Shown: positions 17,834 through 27,181, counted from the first letter of the stretch. The stretch is DNA of 64,000 bases from Hydrogenimonas urashimensis (GCF_016593255.1 NZ_AP023212.1:1166001-1230000); one strand, 5' to 3'. The notes: generated by a model from the sequence alone, not told the origin. Translations and numbers: made by a program.

Positions 17834-18315
17834 GAGCGGCGTCCCGCGTGCTTTTCGACCATCTTGCCCCACATCAGCTTGTATTTACGTTTGACGAACT
17901 CCAGCTCCTCTCTCGTGGCATTGAGTTCGCCGGTGAGAGTTTCGATCGTCCGCCTATCTTCGTCGTAAAGCTCCTGCATCGACATCAGCGCCTCTTTGAG
18001 AAACTGGTTCTCGTTCTTGAGAGCTTCGAGGGTCTCCTCCTTCGCGTCGACGACCTTCTCGTGCATCGAAAGAATCGTGCCGATCGTCTTTTCAACAAAC
18101 TGCAGCCCGTCTCCCGTCTCCATATCGACCCTGAGCACTTCGCCCTTCAAATTGCCGCTTGAGGTCGGCAGATTGCCCTGGGCTTCGGCTCTGATGAAGA
18201 TCTCTCCATCCTCCTCTTTCGAGTCGACCATACCCCGATCGATCAGATCAAGCACCTCATCGAAATCTTTTCCGACCAGTTTGGCATAGGCCCGGATATT
18301 CAGCCATGTACTCAT
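17830..18315 (-). CDS. Coiled-coil protein, DUF3972-like
   Basis: A 161-residue cytoplasmic protein. The N-terminus (TWLNIRAYAKLVGKDFDEVLDLIDRG, about 3-28) looks like a MerR-type helix-turn-helix without the dimerisation pattern, and residues about 75-155 are a coiled coil. This layout matches the DUF3972 family described only from Epsilonproteobacteria; assignment is from memory of that family. AAGGAG precedes the ATG. Coupled to the DUF89 gene by a 4-base overlap. Confidence 0.75.
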   Translation of the reverse strand: MSTWLNIRAYAKLVGKDFDEVLDLIDRGMVDSKEEDGEIFIRAEAQGNLPTSSGNLKGEVLRVDMETGDGLQFVEKTIGTILSMHEKVVDAKEETLEALKNENQFLKEALMSMQELYDEDRRTIETLTGELNATREELEFVKRKYKLMWGKMVEKHAGRRS

Positions 18316-18384
18316 TGCAACTCCTTCTTTTCACGGACGGGTGGATTGGGGAACCGACGCTGCATAAACATCAAACTCGGCGGT

Positions 18385-18885
18385 TCATTCGGCGATCAGA
18401 ACTTCGATCTCCGCCGAATCGGTCTCGACCTTCTTCGCTTTGGCCAGACGGTCTTCGGTGAGCTTCACCTTCAGTTCGTCATCGTCGATGGCCAGAATCT
18501 GCATCGCCAGGTAGGCGCTGTTGATGGCGCCCGCTTTGCCGATAGCGAGTGTCGCGACAGGCATGCCAGCCGGCATCATAACGGTACTGAGCAGCGCATC
18601 TTCCCCGCGCAGGTCGGAAGAGCTCATCGGTACGCCTATGACCGGCTTGATCGTCGTGGCCGCCACGGCCCCCGCCAGGTGCGCCGCCATGCCGGCTGCC
18701 GCGATGAAGACGACCGCGCCGCGCTCTTCCGCCTCTTTGATATAGGTTTTGGTCCTCTCCGGGCTTCTATGCGCCGAAGAGATGATCAGTTCATAGGGAA
18801 CACCGAACTTCTCCAGCGTCTTGCCGCACTCTTTCATCACCTCGTAATCGCTCTTGCTTCCGATAATAATCGACACAAATCGCAT
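18385..18885 (-). CDS. purE: N5-carboxyaminoimidazole ribonucleotide mutase
   Basis: A 166-residue class I PurE in de novo purine synthesis, converting N5-CAIR to CAIR. Seen motifs: [12 protein letters not shown] at the N-terminus, [24 protein letters not shown], and [17 protein letters not shown]. The ATG at 18885 sits 7 bases after AAGGAGG, so the seven residues upstream in the frame are not used. It does not lie with other pur genes. Confidence 0.97.
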   Translation of the reverse strand: MRFVSIIIGSKSDYEVMKECGKTLEKFGVPYELIISSAHRSPERTKTYIKEAEERGAVVFIAAAGMAAHLAGAVAATTIKPVIGVPMSSSDLRGEDALLSTVMMPAGMPVATLAIGKAGAINSAYLAMQILAIDDDELKVKLTEDRLAKAKKVETDSAEIEVLIAE

Positions 18886-18921
18886 ACTCTTTTCCTCCTT
18901 TTTCAAGCTGCAGGGCGAAAA

Positions 18922-19263
18922 TCAGACGATCTGGTCTTCGCTCTGCAGCGCATCCGGCTGGTCGTGCTGTTTTCTGAAATCCTCTTCGTCGCAATAGACT
19001 TTCTCCTCTATCGTCAGTCTGAAATCCCCGAAATCCTTTTTGAGCACGAACCCAAGAAAATAGATCGACGCGAAAATGCCTACTCCCATGTAGATCAAAT
19101 TGCCGATGGCCGTGATCAGGGATTTCTCCATGCCCAAAAATCCGGCCAAAAAAGCGAACACCGTGATCAGCACCAGCGAGCCGACGAAGGTGGCGACGAC
19201 GGTACGCCACTGCCACGCCCACCATATGCGCAGCAGCCTGCCGCGTGTAAGCTTTTCATTCAT
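18922..19263 (-). CDS. Small two-helix membrane protein, function unknown
   Basis: A 113-residue protein with a basic, Trp-rich N-terminus (RGRLLRIWWAWQWRTVV), two membrane helices (VATFVGSLVLITVFAFLAGFLG and IGNLIYMGVGIFASIYFLGFV) and a charged tail. The start overlaps the U32 gene stop by 8 bases, so it is likely the last gene of a cheZ-U32 run. No family recognised. Confidence 0.75.
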   Translation of the reverse strand: MNEKLTRGRLLRIWWAWQWRTVVATFVGSLVLITVFAFLAGFLGMEKSLITAIGNLIYMGVGIFASIYFLGFVLKKDFGDFRLTIEEKVYCDEEDFRKQHDQPDALQSEDQIV

Positions 19264-20518
19264 CGAGAGGCTTTCTCAAAAAAGTGAAAGGCGGCAGAGG
19301 AGCGGGCAGGAGTATCGGATTTTCGTTGCCGCTGTGGATGCACTCGTAGGTTCTGCCTTTGGGCGTCTGAAGCTTTTTCATCTTCAGCCACCAGCTTCCG
19401 TCGGACTTTCTGAAAATCGTGCCCCGTTCGTTTTCGACCTCCCGGGCAACGGGTTTGGGCGAGAGGATCTCCATCTCGTCCCCTTCGCAGACCCTGTCCT
19501 TGACAAAGAAGGCCATCCCCGCCTCGTCCACCAGCGCTTCGACCTGATGGGTTCCCTCGCTGATCGAACTCTCCAGGCTCTGCGTCCCCTCCCTCTCGAA
19601 GGGGCGGTGGATCAGGTAGGCGTCCGTAAAGCCCCTGTGCTTCGTCGTATGCAGCTCCTTTTGATACTTCCGGGCATCGAACCGCCCCGCGTAGAAATCG
19701 TCGATCGCCTGCCGGTAGGCGTGGGCTGTGACCGCCACGTAGTAGGGGCTCTTGGTGCGCCCTTCGATCTTGAGCGAATCGACGACGCCGGAGGCGAGAA
19801 TCTCGTCGATATGGGAGGCGAGGTTCATGTCTTTGGCATTCATGATGTAGGTGCCGATCCCCTCCTCCTCTTCAAGCCGGAACGTTACGCCTGTTTCGGG
19901 GTTTTCCGCATAGAGGACATAGGGAAAACGGCAGTCGTTGGCGCAGCTCCCCCGATTGGGGACCCGGCCGCTCTGCAGGGAGCTGATGAGACAGCGCCCG
20001 CTGTAGGCAAAACACATCGAGCCATGGACGAAGACCTCCAGCTCAAGATCAGGCAGCGCCTTTTTGATCGCCTCCAGATCCCGCAGGCTGATCTCCCGCG
20101 CCGCGATGATCCGGCTGACGCCGATTTCGTAATAAAACTGCGCATCCAGCACATTCATCACGTTGGCCTGGGTCGAGAGGTGGATCGGAATCTCCGGCGC
20201 CACCTCTTTGGCCATCTTCACAAGCCCGGGTGTGGCGATGATAAAGGCGTCGGGCCCCATCGCCGCCATCTTCTCCATGTGGCTGCGATAGAGTTCGAGT
20301 TGCGAATTGAAAGGAAAACCGTTGATCGTGACATAGACCTTTTTGCCCCGCGCATGGGCGTAGTCGATTCCCTCCTGAAAGGATTCGTAGGTGAACTCCT
20401 TGCCGCTTCGGATACGCAGGGAAAAGTGGCTCACTCCCCCGTAGACGGCATCGGCGCCGTAGGCGAAGGCGATTTTCAGCTTTTCAAGATTGCCGGCGGG
20501 CGAAAGCAGCTCAACCAT
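19256..20518 (-). CDS. Peptidase U32-family protein (TrhP-like tRNA hydroxylation factor)
   Basis: The 420-residue protein has MVELLSPAGNLEKLKIAFAYGADAVY at the N-terminus, LEVFVHGSMCFAYSGRCLIS and NRGSCANDCRFPY in the U32 signature region (about 165-205), and DSLKIEGRTKSPYYVA. Once called collagenases, U32 proteins such as TrhP/RlhA hydroxylate RNA bases (tRNA U34 or 23S rRNA C2501), probably with an Fe-S cluster on the Cys cluster. Length and motif order fit TrhP. It overlaps cheZ by 8 bases. Confidence 0.9.
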   Translation of the reverse strand: MVELLSPAGNLEKLKIAFAYGADAVYGGVSHFSLRIRSGKEFTYESFQEGIDYAHARGKKVYVTINGFPFNSQLELYRSHMEKMAAMGPDAFIIATPGLVKMAKEVAPEIPIHLSTQANVMNVLDAQFYYEIGVSRIIAAREISLRDLEAIKKALPDLELEVFVHGSMCFAYSGRCLISSLQSGRVPNRGSCANDCRFPYVLYAENPETGVTFRLEEEEGIGTYIMNAKDMNLASHIDEILASGVVDSLKIEGRTKSPYYVAVTAHAYRQAIDDFYAGRFDARKYQKELHTTKHRGFTDAYLIHRPFEREGTQSLESSISEGTHQVEALVDEAGMAFFVKDRVCEGDEMEILSPKPVAREVENERGTIFRKSDGSWWLKMKKLQTPKGRTYECIHSGNENPILLPAPLPPFTFLRKPLDE

Positions 20519-21209
20519 TCTTTTCGCCTCCTCCGAACTGGGCGATCAGCGCTTCGATCTCCTCGTTGGAGAGCACCTCTTCCGTCCCTTTGTCGCCATG
20601 GATGTGGCGTGCCGACCGGACGCGCTTGCCATCTTCGATCTTCCCTTCGAAGAGTGCGCTCAGATAGCGGTTCAGCGCCCGCATGATGTTGATGACCCTT
20701 TCGATCTTCTGGCGGTGGATATCCTGGTACTGCATCGTATCCATCGCGCCGAGAATTTTGCTGGTGGCATCTTCGAGCGTTTTCGTCGACTCGTCGGCGA
20801 GTTTGTGCAGAATCACCGCCTGCGTCGCGGCGCTGCCGAAACGCTTGATGTGGGGGAATTTTTTTCGCAGGGTCATGAAAAGCTCTTCGAAATCCTCTGC
20901 GATCACCTGCATTCTCTCACTCGCCGACAAAGCCTCCTCCACATCGTTCATGATCCCTTCGAGTGCATCGAAAATTTCACCCGCTTTCTCCTCCGAATCG
21001 CGGGTCACGTCATCGAGCTGCTCCACGACACGATGCTCCCGGGTCGCCGGCGGCGGTGTGATCACCTCCTCTTCCAGCACATCGTCCAGTGAGACATCTT
21101 CCCCGTCTCTTTCAAAATCTCTGTCGAGGATCGTTCCGTTGTCCGACAACTCTTCCGATTCCATCTCCAGCTCTCCCGCCATGATGGCGTCAAGCTCTTC
21201 TTGTGTCAT
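20511..21209 (-). CDS. cheZ: CheZ-type CheY-P phosphatase
   Basis: A 232-residue protein. The core (about 65-185) is a long helical hairpin whose MDTMQYQDIHRQKIERVINI stretch carries the catalytic pair Asp163 and Gln167 in the CheZ D-x-x-x-Q spacing. The last residues LSNEEIEALIAQFGG parallel the CheZ C-terminal helix that docks CheY-P. Unusually, the N-terminus MTQEELDAIMAGEL is a second helix of the same type, like the FliM CheY-binding peptide. AAGGAGG precedes the ATG at 21209. It dephosphorylates CheY-P at the flagellar switch. Confidence 0.88.
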   Translation of the reverse strand: MTQEELDAIMAGELEMESEELSDNGTILDRDFERDGEDVSLDDVLEEEVITPPPATREHRVVEQLDDVTRDSEEKAGEIFDALEGIMNDVEEALSASERMQVIAEDFEELFMTLRKKFPHIKRFGSAATQAVILHKLADESTKTLEDATSKILGAMDTMQYQDIHRQKIERVINIMRALNRYLSALFEGKIEDGKRVRSARHIHGDKGTEEVLSNEEIEALIAQFGGGEKNG

Positions 21210-21269
21210 TGACCTCCTTTGGTCGTACAAAATCCTTTTGATTATAGTGCGTTGTTCATTATAGGAAAA

Positions 21270-24200
21270 TTATCGTCCCATTTCAATACGATTGACTACC
21301 GCATAGAGCGTGGGCAGGTAGAAAAGGTTGAGCATCGTGCCCCAGATGAGGCCGAAACCGATCGCCACGGCGATCGGCTGGAGAATGACCGCCTGCCCCG
21401 TCGCGAAAAAGATCAGGGTGAAGAGCCCGAGAAAAGTGGTGATGGAAGTGATGAGGATGGGACGCAGGCGCAGCACCGCCTTGTTAAAAAAGGTTCCCGC
21501 ATCGTGGGTGCCGTGGAGAAAATCGAGCATGATGATGCCGTCGTTGACAACGACCCCGGCGAGTCCGAGGATGCCGATGACGGAAGGCATCGAGAGGTTG
21601 ATTCCCAGCAGCAGGTGTCCGGCCAAAGCGCCCAGAATCGAAAAAGGAATGACCGACATGACCATCAGAGCGTATTTGATTTTCGAGAAAATAAGCAGCA
21701 GGGCGATCAGAATCAGAAAGAGTGCCACCACGGTGGCATGTTTCATCTCTTTGGCGAGCTGCCTGTTTTTCTCTTTCTCCCCCATCAGGTGGATTTTAAC
21801 ACCTTCGGCTTTGACACTTTCTAGCAGCGGCACAATGGCGTCGAGAACGTCGTTGGCCGTCGTTTTTTGTTTGTCGATCGTGGCGAAGACCGTTTTGACC
21901 ACCTCCGCATCCCGTTTTTTTATCTGCATAAAATCCCGTGACTTGACGAAGTCGGCGATCTCTTTGAGTTTTACGTATCGCCCATTGGGAAGGGGATAGT
22001 CGAAATCCTCCAGCCGTTTCAGATCGTCTTTGTACGTCTCTTCGGTACGAATTTCCACCACCCCTTCTTTGCCGAAAGTCATCGCCTGGCGCCGTGTAAG
22101 AAAATAGCCAGAAAGCAGACGCGCCACGTCGCCTTCCGTCAGCCCCAGACTCTCCCCGTAGTCGTTGACGCGTATCTGCCACTCCATCTTTCCGTACTGA
22201 AGATTGTCGCTCACCCCCCTCACGCCGGGCACCGCGGCGAGCGCCTTTTTGACACGCTCCATCGCTTCGACGATCGTTTCGTCGTCACTTCCGGAGAAAT
22301 TGATCTTGATATCGTTGCGGATAACGCCGATATGACGCTGCCTGACCCCGAGCTCCTCGAGATGGTACCTTTCCCTGAATGGGGCGATGATCATTTCGAT
22401 CTTTCCGGCCAGTTCGTAGGTTGTGAGCCGCCGCCGTTTCTCGGGGTCGTTGAAATCGAAAGAGAGATTCAAAATGGGGTTGAGGTAACGGTTGATCCAG
22501 TCGGTATCGACAAGATCGTAAAGCTCAAGCGTCACGTAGAAAGAGCCGTTGTCCTTTTCGTTCTCTCCTCCCATCGTGGTCCGTGATCCGGCCACCGCGG
22601 AAACCGATTTGAGGCCCAGTTCCTTCCTGTGCTTCAGCAGCACCGCCTCGATCTCTTTGGCCACCGCGTGGGTCTTTTCGATCGGCGTATTGAGATCGGT
22701 CCGTCCCGTCACGTAGATGAAACGGCTGTCGAAGGATGGAAAAAACTGGAAATGGATCTGTTTGATCATCAGAAACGTTGCCAGCGGAATACCGACGATG
22801 AAGAGTGCCAAAAAGAGCTTTTTGTGTCGGACAATGAATATGAGCGACCGTTCGTATCTCTTCTGCAGAGGTCTCCAGTCCACGACGCTTCCGCCCTGTC
22901 TCAAAAACTCTTTGGCATGAAGGGGAAGGAAGAGGAAACTTTCGATCAGCGACCCGAGCAGCACCATGATGACGACGATCGGAATCAGGATGATGAAATG
23001 GGAAATCTCTCCGGAAAGAAGGAAAAGGGGCAAAAAGGCGACCACCGTCGTTACCGTCGCCAGTGTCACGGGAAGAATCATCTCCCGCACGCCGCGCAAA
23101 ACGGCAAGATGGCGTTCCATCCCCTCGTCGATATAGCGTTGGATATTCTCGGCCACCACCACCGCGTCGTCGACGACGATGCCGATGACGATCAGAGCGC
23201 CCAGCAGGGAAACGATGTTGATCGTATATCCGGTGTAGTAGATGAAGAGCAGGCCGATGGCAAAGGAGAAGGGAATCCCCATCGTCACGATGGCGGCGAT
23301 TCGGAAATTGACCAGCAGCGTCATCGTGACGAATATGAGTATCAGGCCGAACATGATGTTGGAGACGATGACATCCAGGCGCTTTTTGATCGGTATCGAG
23401 GAGTCGTGATAGATGTCGAACACCACCTCGGGGTACCTCTTTTTCAGCCTTTCGACAAGTTTTCGCAGCGTTTTGGAGAGGGCGATGGCATCGCCTTGCG
23501 AGGCTTTGTAGATTTTCAGCGTCACATTGTCGAGCGTGTTGAAGGAGGAGAGCGTGGCGCTTTGGGCCAGTCGCCGCGTCACTTTCGCCACCTCCCCCAG
23601 CCGCACCGTTTTTCCGTCGACAGTAAGGCGGGCATCCTCCCACGCCTTGGGATCCTTTTTTCCGTGGACCGTCGATAGAAAAACATAGTTGCCCGGCTCT
23701 TCGATGTTTCCGACCGGATAGATATAGGAGAGATGGGAGATGGCACCAAGCAGCGATTTTGGGCTGATGCCGTAGGCCGCCACCGCGTCGGAGTCGATTT
23801 TGACGAGAATCTCCTCGTCGGAGTCGCCGTAGATTCTCACTTCGGCGATCCCCTCGGTGTGCATGATTGTGCGTTTGACGCGCTTGGCCACGTCGATGAG
23901 CCGCTTGCGGTCCAGCGTTTTGGAAGCGAGCGAAAGGGAAAGAAGGTCCCGCTTGCGCGTCAGCAGCGTCGCCACCGGCTCCACCATGTCGGCCGGAAGG
24001 TACTGCCGGCTCGCCGCGATGGCGTCTTTGACCTTGTTCAGCACGTCGATGGCGTCCGCGCCGTCTGCGAGAGTGACGATGATATCGAAGCGTCCGGGGA
24101 CGATGATGGTCTCGGTGGTTTCGATGCCGCTGATCCCCTCGATGGCGTCTTCGATATCCCGCACCGCCATCTTGTCGAGTATTTTGGCGCTGGAGCCCGG

Positions 24201-24362
24201 GTAGCCTCCGGAGATGTCGATCATGTCGAGCGTGACATCGGGAAAGAGTTCTTTGGGAATATCGCGGTAGGCGTTGATGCCTGCGATCAGGATGAAAAGC
24301 AGCAGCACATGGTTGAGCCGCTTGTTGGTGAGAAAATATTCGATGAACCGCATCCGTGTCAT
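21270..24362 (-). CDS. RND-superfamily (HAE1-like) exporter
   Basis: A 1030-residue inner-membrane pump with the duplicated RND plan: TM1 (VLLLFILIAGINAYRDIPKELFPD), a periplasmic loop, TM2-6 including the Asp pair in GIVVDDAVVVAENIQRY, a second loop, and TM7-12 ending NLFYLPTLYAVVNRIEMG. The TM10 Lys of AcrB is not seen; the region reads GLAGVVVNDGIIMLDF. No membrane-fusion or outer-membrane partner gene adjoins, so its export route is unclear. Start: ATG at 24362; an ATG three codons later is equally possible. Substrate unknown. Confidence 0.9.
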   Translation of the reverse strand: MTRMRFIEYFLTNKRLNHVLLLFILIAGINAYRDIPKELFPDVTLDMIDISGGYPGSSAKILDKMAVRDIEDAIEGISGIETTETIIVPGRFDIIVTLADGADAIDVLNKVKDAIAASRQYLPADMVEPVATLLTRKRDLLSLSLASKTLDRKRLIDVAKRVKRTIMHTEGIAEVRIYGDSDEEILVKIDSDAVAAYGISPKSLLGAISHLSYIYPVGNIEEPGNYVFLSTVHGKKDPKAWEDARLTVDGKTVRLGEVAKVTRRLAQSATLSSFNTLDNVTLKIYKASQGDAIALSKTLRKLVERLKKRYPEVVFDIYHDSSIPIKKRLDVIVSNIMFGLILIFVTMTLLVNFRIAAIVTMGIPFSFAIGLLFIYYTGYTINIVSLLGALIVIGIVVDDAVVVAENIQRYIDEGMERHLAVLRGVREMILPVTLATVTTVVAFLPLFLLSGEISHFIILIPIVVIMVLLGSLIESFLFLPLHAKEFLRQGGSVVDWRPLQKRYERSLIFIVRHKKLFLALFIVGIPLATFLMIKQIHFQFFPSFDSRFIYVTGRTDLNTPIEKTHAVAKEIEAVLLKHRKELGLKSVSAVAGSRTTMGGENEKDNGSFYVTLELYDLVDTDWINRYLNPILNLSFDFNDPEKRRRLTTYELAGKIEMIIAPFRERYHLEELGVRQRHIGVIRNDIKINFSGSDDETIVEAMERVKKALAAVPGVRGVSDNLQYGKMEWQIRVNDYGESLGLTEGDVARLLSGYFLTRRQAMTFGKEGVVEIRTEETYKDDLKRLEDFDYPLPNGRYVKLKEIADFVKSRDFMQIKKRDAEVVKTVFATIDKQKTTANDVLDAIVPLLESVKAEGVKIHLMGEKEKNRQLAKEMKHATVVALFLILIALLLIFSKIKYALMVMSVIPFSILGALAGHLLLGINLSMPSVIGILGLAGVVVNDGIIMLDFLHGTHDAGTFFNKAVLRLRPILITSITTFLGLFTLIFFATGQAVILQPIAVAIGFGLIWGTMLNLFYLPTLYAVVNRIEMGR

Positions 24363-24388
24363 ACTCCGAAAAAATTATCGATTGGCAC

Positions 24389-24394
24389 ATTGTA
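24389..24394 (-). promoter_or_regulatory. Predicted -10 of the RND exporter gene
   Basis: TACAAT on the minus strand, about 27 bases before the RND start codon, within the 112-base divergent gap to cvfB. No clear -35. Prediction only. Confidence 0.4.
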
Positions 24395-24462
24395 GCAAAC
24401 CGCTTCCCTCCCATCGCACACTTTTATCGCCCCGGCTCTATGGAACCCGACTGAAAATCCGC

Positions 24463-24468
24463 TATAAT
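24463..24468 (+). promoter_or_regulatory. Consensus -10 hexamer abutting the cvfB start
   Basis: TATAAT ends 6 bases before the cvfB ATG. The usual -10-to-start distance would place transcription initiation on or next to the A of ATG, giving a leaderless or nearly leaderless mRNA; no Shine-Dalgarno sequence is visible. Confidence 0.5.
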
Positions 24469-24474
24469 CGCCCT

Positions 24475-25347
24475 ATGAACGCATATCTTGAACTTGGCAC
24501 CGTCAACCGCCTGAAAATCGCCAGAGAGACCGATTACGGTCTTGTTCTCGCCAGCACCGAGGCCAAAGAGGTGCTGCTTCCGAAACGCTACATACTCCCT
24601 TCGATGAAAATCGGCGACACTATCGACGTTTTCGTCTACACCGACAGTGAAGACCGCATCGTCGCGACAACGCAACAGCCCGAAGCGATGCTGGGGGAGG
24701 TGGCGCTCATGGAGGTGGTCGATGTGACATCCCATGGCGCCTATCTGCATTGGGGGCTTCCCAAAGACCTCTTTGTGCCGAAGATGTTTCAGCGCATGCC
24801 GATGCGCAAAGGGGACCGCCGGATTGTCCGGGTCGCCTACGACGAAAAGACCCATCGCCTCGTGGGTACCGAAATTTTCGACCGGCAGCTGAAAAGAGCA
24901 GGACGCAACGATCTCAAACGCAACCAGGCGGTGGAGATTCTCGTCTACGCCAAAACCGACCTTGGGTACAAAGCGGTGGTCGAAAAACGGTACGACGGCC
25001 TGGTGTTCCACTCCGACATTTTCGAACCGATGAAGATCAAAGAGACCAAAACCGCCTATATCAAACAGATCCGCGACGACGGCAAGATCGATCTGCTTCT
25101 GCGCCCCATCGGCAAAAAGAGCGATGATATCGCCGCGGACAAAATTGTCGCCTTTCTCGACAACCAACGGGGAATGATGCCCCTGAACTACAAGAGCGAT
25201 CCGGAACGGATCAAGGCACTGCTCGGGCTCAGCCGGAAAAATTTCAAACGGGCGTTGACGAAACTGCTGGAACAGGGCAAAATCGAGGTGAAAGAGAACG
25301 GAACCTATCTGAAAGCAAAACAGAGAAAGCGAGAAGTGAAACCTTGA
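24475..25347 (+). CDS. cvfB: CvfB-type S1 RNA-binding protein
   Basis: A 290-residue protein with tandem S1-like barrels and a C-terminal winged helix. It begins MNAYLELGTVNRLKIAR; VALMEVVDVTSHGAYLHWGLPKDLFVP (about 65-95) is the second S1 unit, YKAVVEKRYDGLVFHSDIF the third, and LLGLSRKNFKRALTKLLEQGKI the winged helix. CvfB affects virulence-factor expression in staphylococci; here a general RNA-binding role is inferred. The PHP phosphatase gene starts on its stop codon. Confidence 0.9.
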   Translation: MNAYLELGTVNRLKIARETDYGLVLASTEAKEVLLPKRYILPSMKIGDTIDVFVYTDSEDRIVATTQQPEAMLGEVALMEVVDVTSHGAYLHWGLPKDLFVPKMFQRMPMRKGDRRIVRVAYDEKTHRLVGTEIFDRQLKRAGRNDLKRNQAVEILVYAKTDLGYKAVVEKRYDGLVFHSDIFEPMKIKETKTAYIKQIRDDGKIDLLLRPIGKKSDDIAADKIVAFLDNQRGMMPLNYKSDPERIKALLGLSRKNFKRALTKLLEQGKIEVKENGTYLKAKQRKREVKP

Positions 25348-26123
25348 CGGTAGATTTACACAACCATACGAGCCGCTGCAATCATGCGGAAGGATCGATC
25401 GACGACTATATCGAAAAAGCGATCGCGGAAAAGATCGATATTTTCGGTTTCTCCGACCACGCCCCGATGGATTTCGACCCCCGCTACCGGATGGGGTTTG
25501 AAGAGATGCGTGCCTATGAAAACGATGTCAGAAAGGCCAGGCAAAAGTATGCCGGACGCATTGACATCCGCCTCGGCTACGAAGTGGACTGGCTGCCGGG
25601 CCACATGGATGAGCGGGTACTGAAGGCCGATGTCGACTACCTGATCGGTTCGGTTCACTTCATCGACAGGTGGGGATTTGACAATCCCGAATTTATCGGC
25701 AGATACGAAGGGGCCGACATCGACACTATCTGGCAGGACTATTTCGATCTCGTCGAAGCGATGGCCCAAAAGGGGTGCTTCGATATCGTCGGCCACCTCG
25801 ATCTGATCAAAGTTTTCAAATATGTCCCCAAAACCGATGTCCGCCTGATCGCGGAAAGGGCGATGGATGCCATCAAAAAAGCGGATATGGTCATCGAGAT
25901 CAATGCAGCAGGATACCGTAAACCGATCGGAGAGGCTTACCCCAGCCGTGAACTGCTGATCATGGCTTACGAGCGGGATATCCCCATCACCTTCGGTTCG
26001 GATGCCCACAAACCGGAGCAGGTGGGTTTCATGAAAGAGGAGATTCACAAACTGGCCCGATCCATCGGTTACACCCGTGCCGCCCACTTCAGAAACCGCG
26101 ACAGGGCGTTTGTCGACTTTTAG
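25344..26123 (+). CDS. hisK: PHP-family histidinol-phosphatase
   Basis: A 259-residue PHP enzyme with metal-binding motifs DLHNHTSRCNHA (residues 4-15), FGFSDHAPM, LIGSVHFID, DIVGHLDLIKVF and FGSDAHKPEQVG. HisK-type phosphatases remove phosphate from histidinol phosphate in histidine synthesis. The start is TTG at 25344, overlapping the cvfB stop (TTGA), with no competing ATG. Other PHP phosphoesterases are hard to exclude, but length and motifs favour HisK. Confidence 0.85.
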   Translation: MTVDLHNHTSRCNHAEGSIDDYIEKAIAEKIDIFGFSDHAPMDFDPRYRMGFEEMRAYENDVRKARQKYAGRIDIRLGYEVDWLPGHMDERVLKADVDYLIGSVHFIDRWGFDNPEFIGRYEGADIDTIWQDYFDLVEAMAQKGCFDIVGHLDLIKVFKYVPKTDVRLIAERAMDAIKKADMVIEINAAGYRKPIGEAYPSRELLIMAYERDIPITFGSDAHKPEQVGFMKEEIHKLARSIGYTRAAHFRNRDRAFVDF

Positions 26124-27181
26124 CGATAGTTTCCGAAAAAAAGATCGAAGAATATCGTGAAGGAGTAGTTGGGATGGAAGTGGTGCATTTTATGGAAATT
26201 GATAGCGGGTATCGCTTCCATATAGAGCCACTTTTTCCACACGCTCCTGCGGTAGCCGAACGCTGTCGTATAGCTGTAGATGCCGGAATACTCCTTGGTT
26301 TCATCCGTGTCGTCGGGTGTGTATTCGTAATGGGTATGGCCAGAGAAACTCTGAATCAGCCGCATGCCGCTGTGGCCTGTCAAGCCCCAGTGGTAACTTA
26401 GACCGATCCCGTACGCCATCCCTTTTTTGTGCGCTCTTGTACCACGGTTCAGTTGCACTCTAAAAAGGGTCTCTTCCCACGGTTCCGTGTCGAAATAGAG
26501 ATCGGTCTTCTCGGAAAAATCGTATTTTTCCGAATATTGAAAGATTTGAACCGGCTCGACAACCCATCCCCCCGGTTCGAACACCATGTTGTATCTGGCG
26601 CGAAGGTAGGGATGCAGGCCACTCAAACCCAGGGAATATTTGGAATAAATTCCGTATGTTTTCGGGGCGAAGTAATTGATTCCGACCTTCGGGGAAACCT
26701 CTTCGCTGCCGTTTTCGGTTTTTTTTACCAGGTTTTCGACATTGTCCTCATTAAGGTCTTCGATAAACAGGCGAAGTCTTTTTCTAGTCCGTGAAAGCGG
26801 CAGGTGCACTCGGACATTGAAATTCGTCTCGTCCGAATCGAGGGAACGTAACGCCGTACCCAGACGCAGACGCACATAGCTTATGGAAGTTTCGCTGAGG
26901 TATTTCTGCGTTTGAAAAAAGGTATCGGTCTGTTGCCGTTCCGCTTCCAGAGGCGTTTCGGTACCTCTTTCGGAAATGTTTTCATCCCCGCCAAGCCATT
27001 GGTACAGACGCCTGTCGATCGCTTCCGACCAGTCGACCACTTCACCCGAAACCGTTTCGTACCAGTTATCCACCCAGGATGTGTTCGCATCGGTGGCACC
27101 GGTCTGTGCCTCGAGCGGGGTGAGCATCCATGAAAAAAGCAGACACACGGCGATGGTTTGCATCCACGAAAAATTTTTCAT
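26120..27181 (-). CDS. Putative outer-membrane protein, function unknown
   Basis: A 353-residue protein with a signal peptide (MKNFSWMQTIAVCLLFSWMLTPLEAQ). Residues about 95-353 alternate polar and hydrophobic residues as in beta-barrels (SISYVRLRLGTALRSL, YGIGLSYHWGLTG), and the C-terminal region is aromatic (YSFTIFFDLFFGNYR). It converges on hisK with a 4-base overlap of stops. A TATGAT hexamer lies 7 bases before the ATG, so its leader would be very short. No family recognised. Confidence 0.75.
   Translation of the reverse strand: MKNFSWMQTIAVCLLFSWMLTPLEAQTGATDANTSWVDNWYETVSGEVVDWSEAIDRRLYQWLGGDENISERGTETPLEAERQQTDTFFQTQKYLSETSISYVRLRLGTALRSLDSDETNFNVRVHLPLSRTRKRLRLFIEDLNEDNVENLVKKTENGSEEVSPKVGINYFAPKTYGIYSKYSLGLSGLHPYLRARYNMVFEPGGWVVEPVQIFQYSEKYDFSEKTDLYFDTEPWEETLFRVQLNRGTRAHKKGMAYGIGLSYHWGLTGHSGMRLIQSFSGHTHYEYTPDDTDETKEYSGIYSYTTAFGYRRSVWKKWLYMEAIPAINFHKMHHFHPNYSFTIFFDLFFGNYR

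Noticed and set aside
22525-24414. Minus-strand frame of about 629 codons inside the RND gene
   Set aside because: It is a frame-shifted shadow of the RND exporter on the same strand, with arginine-rich, low-order composition.
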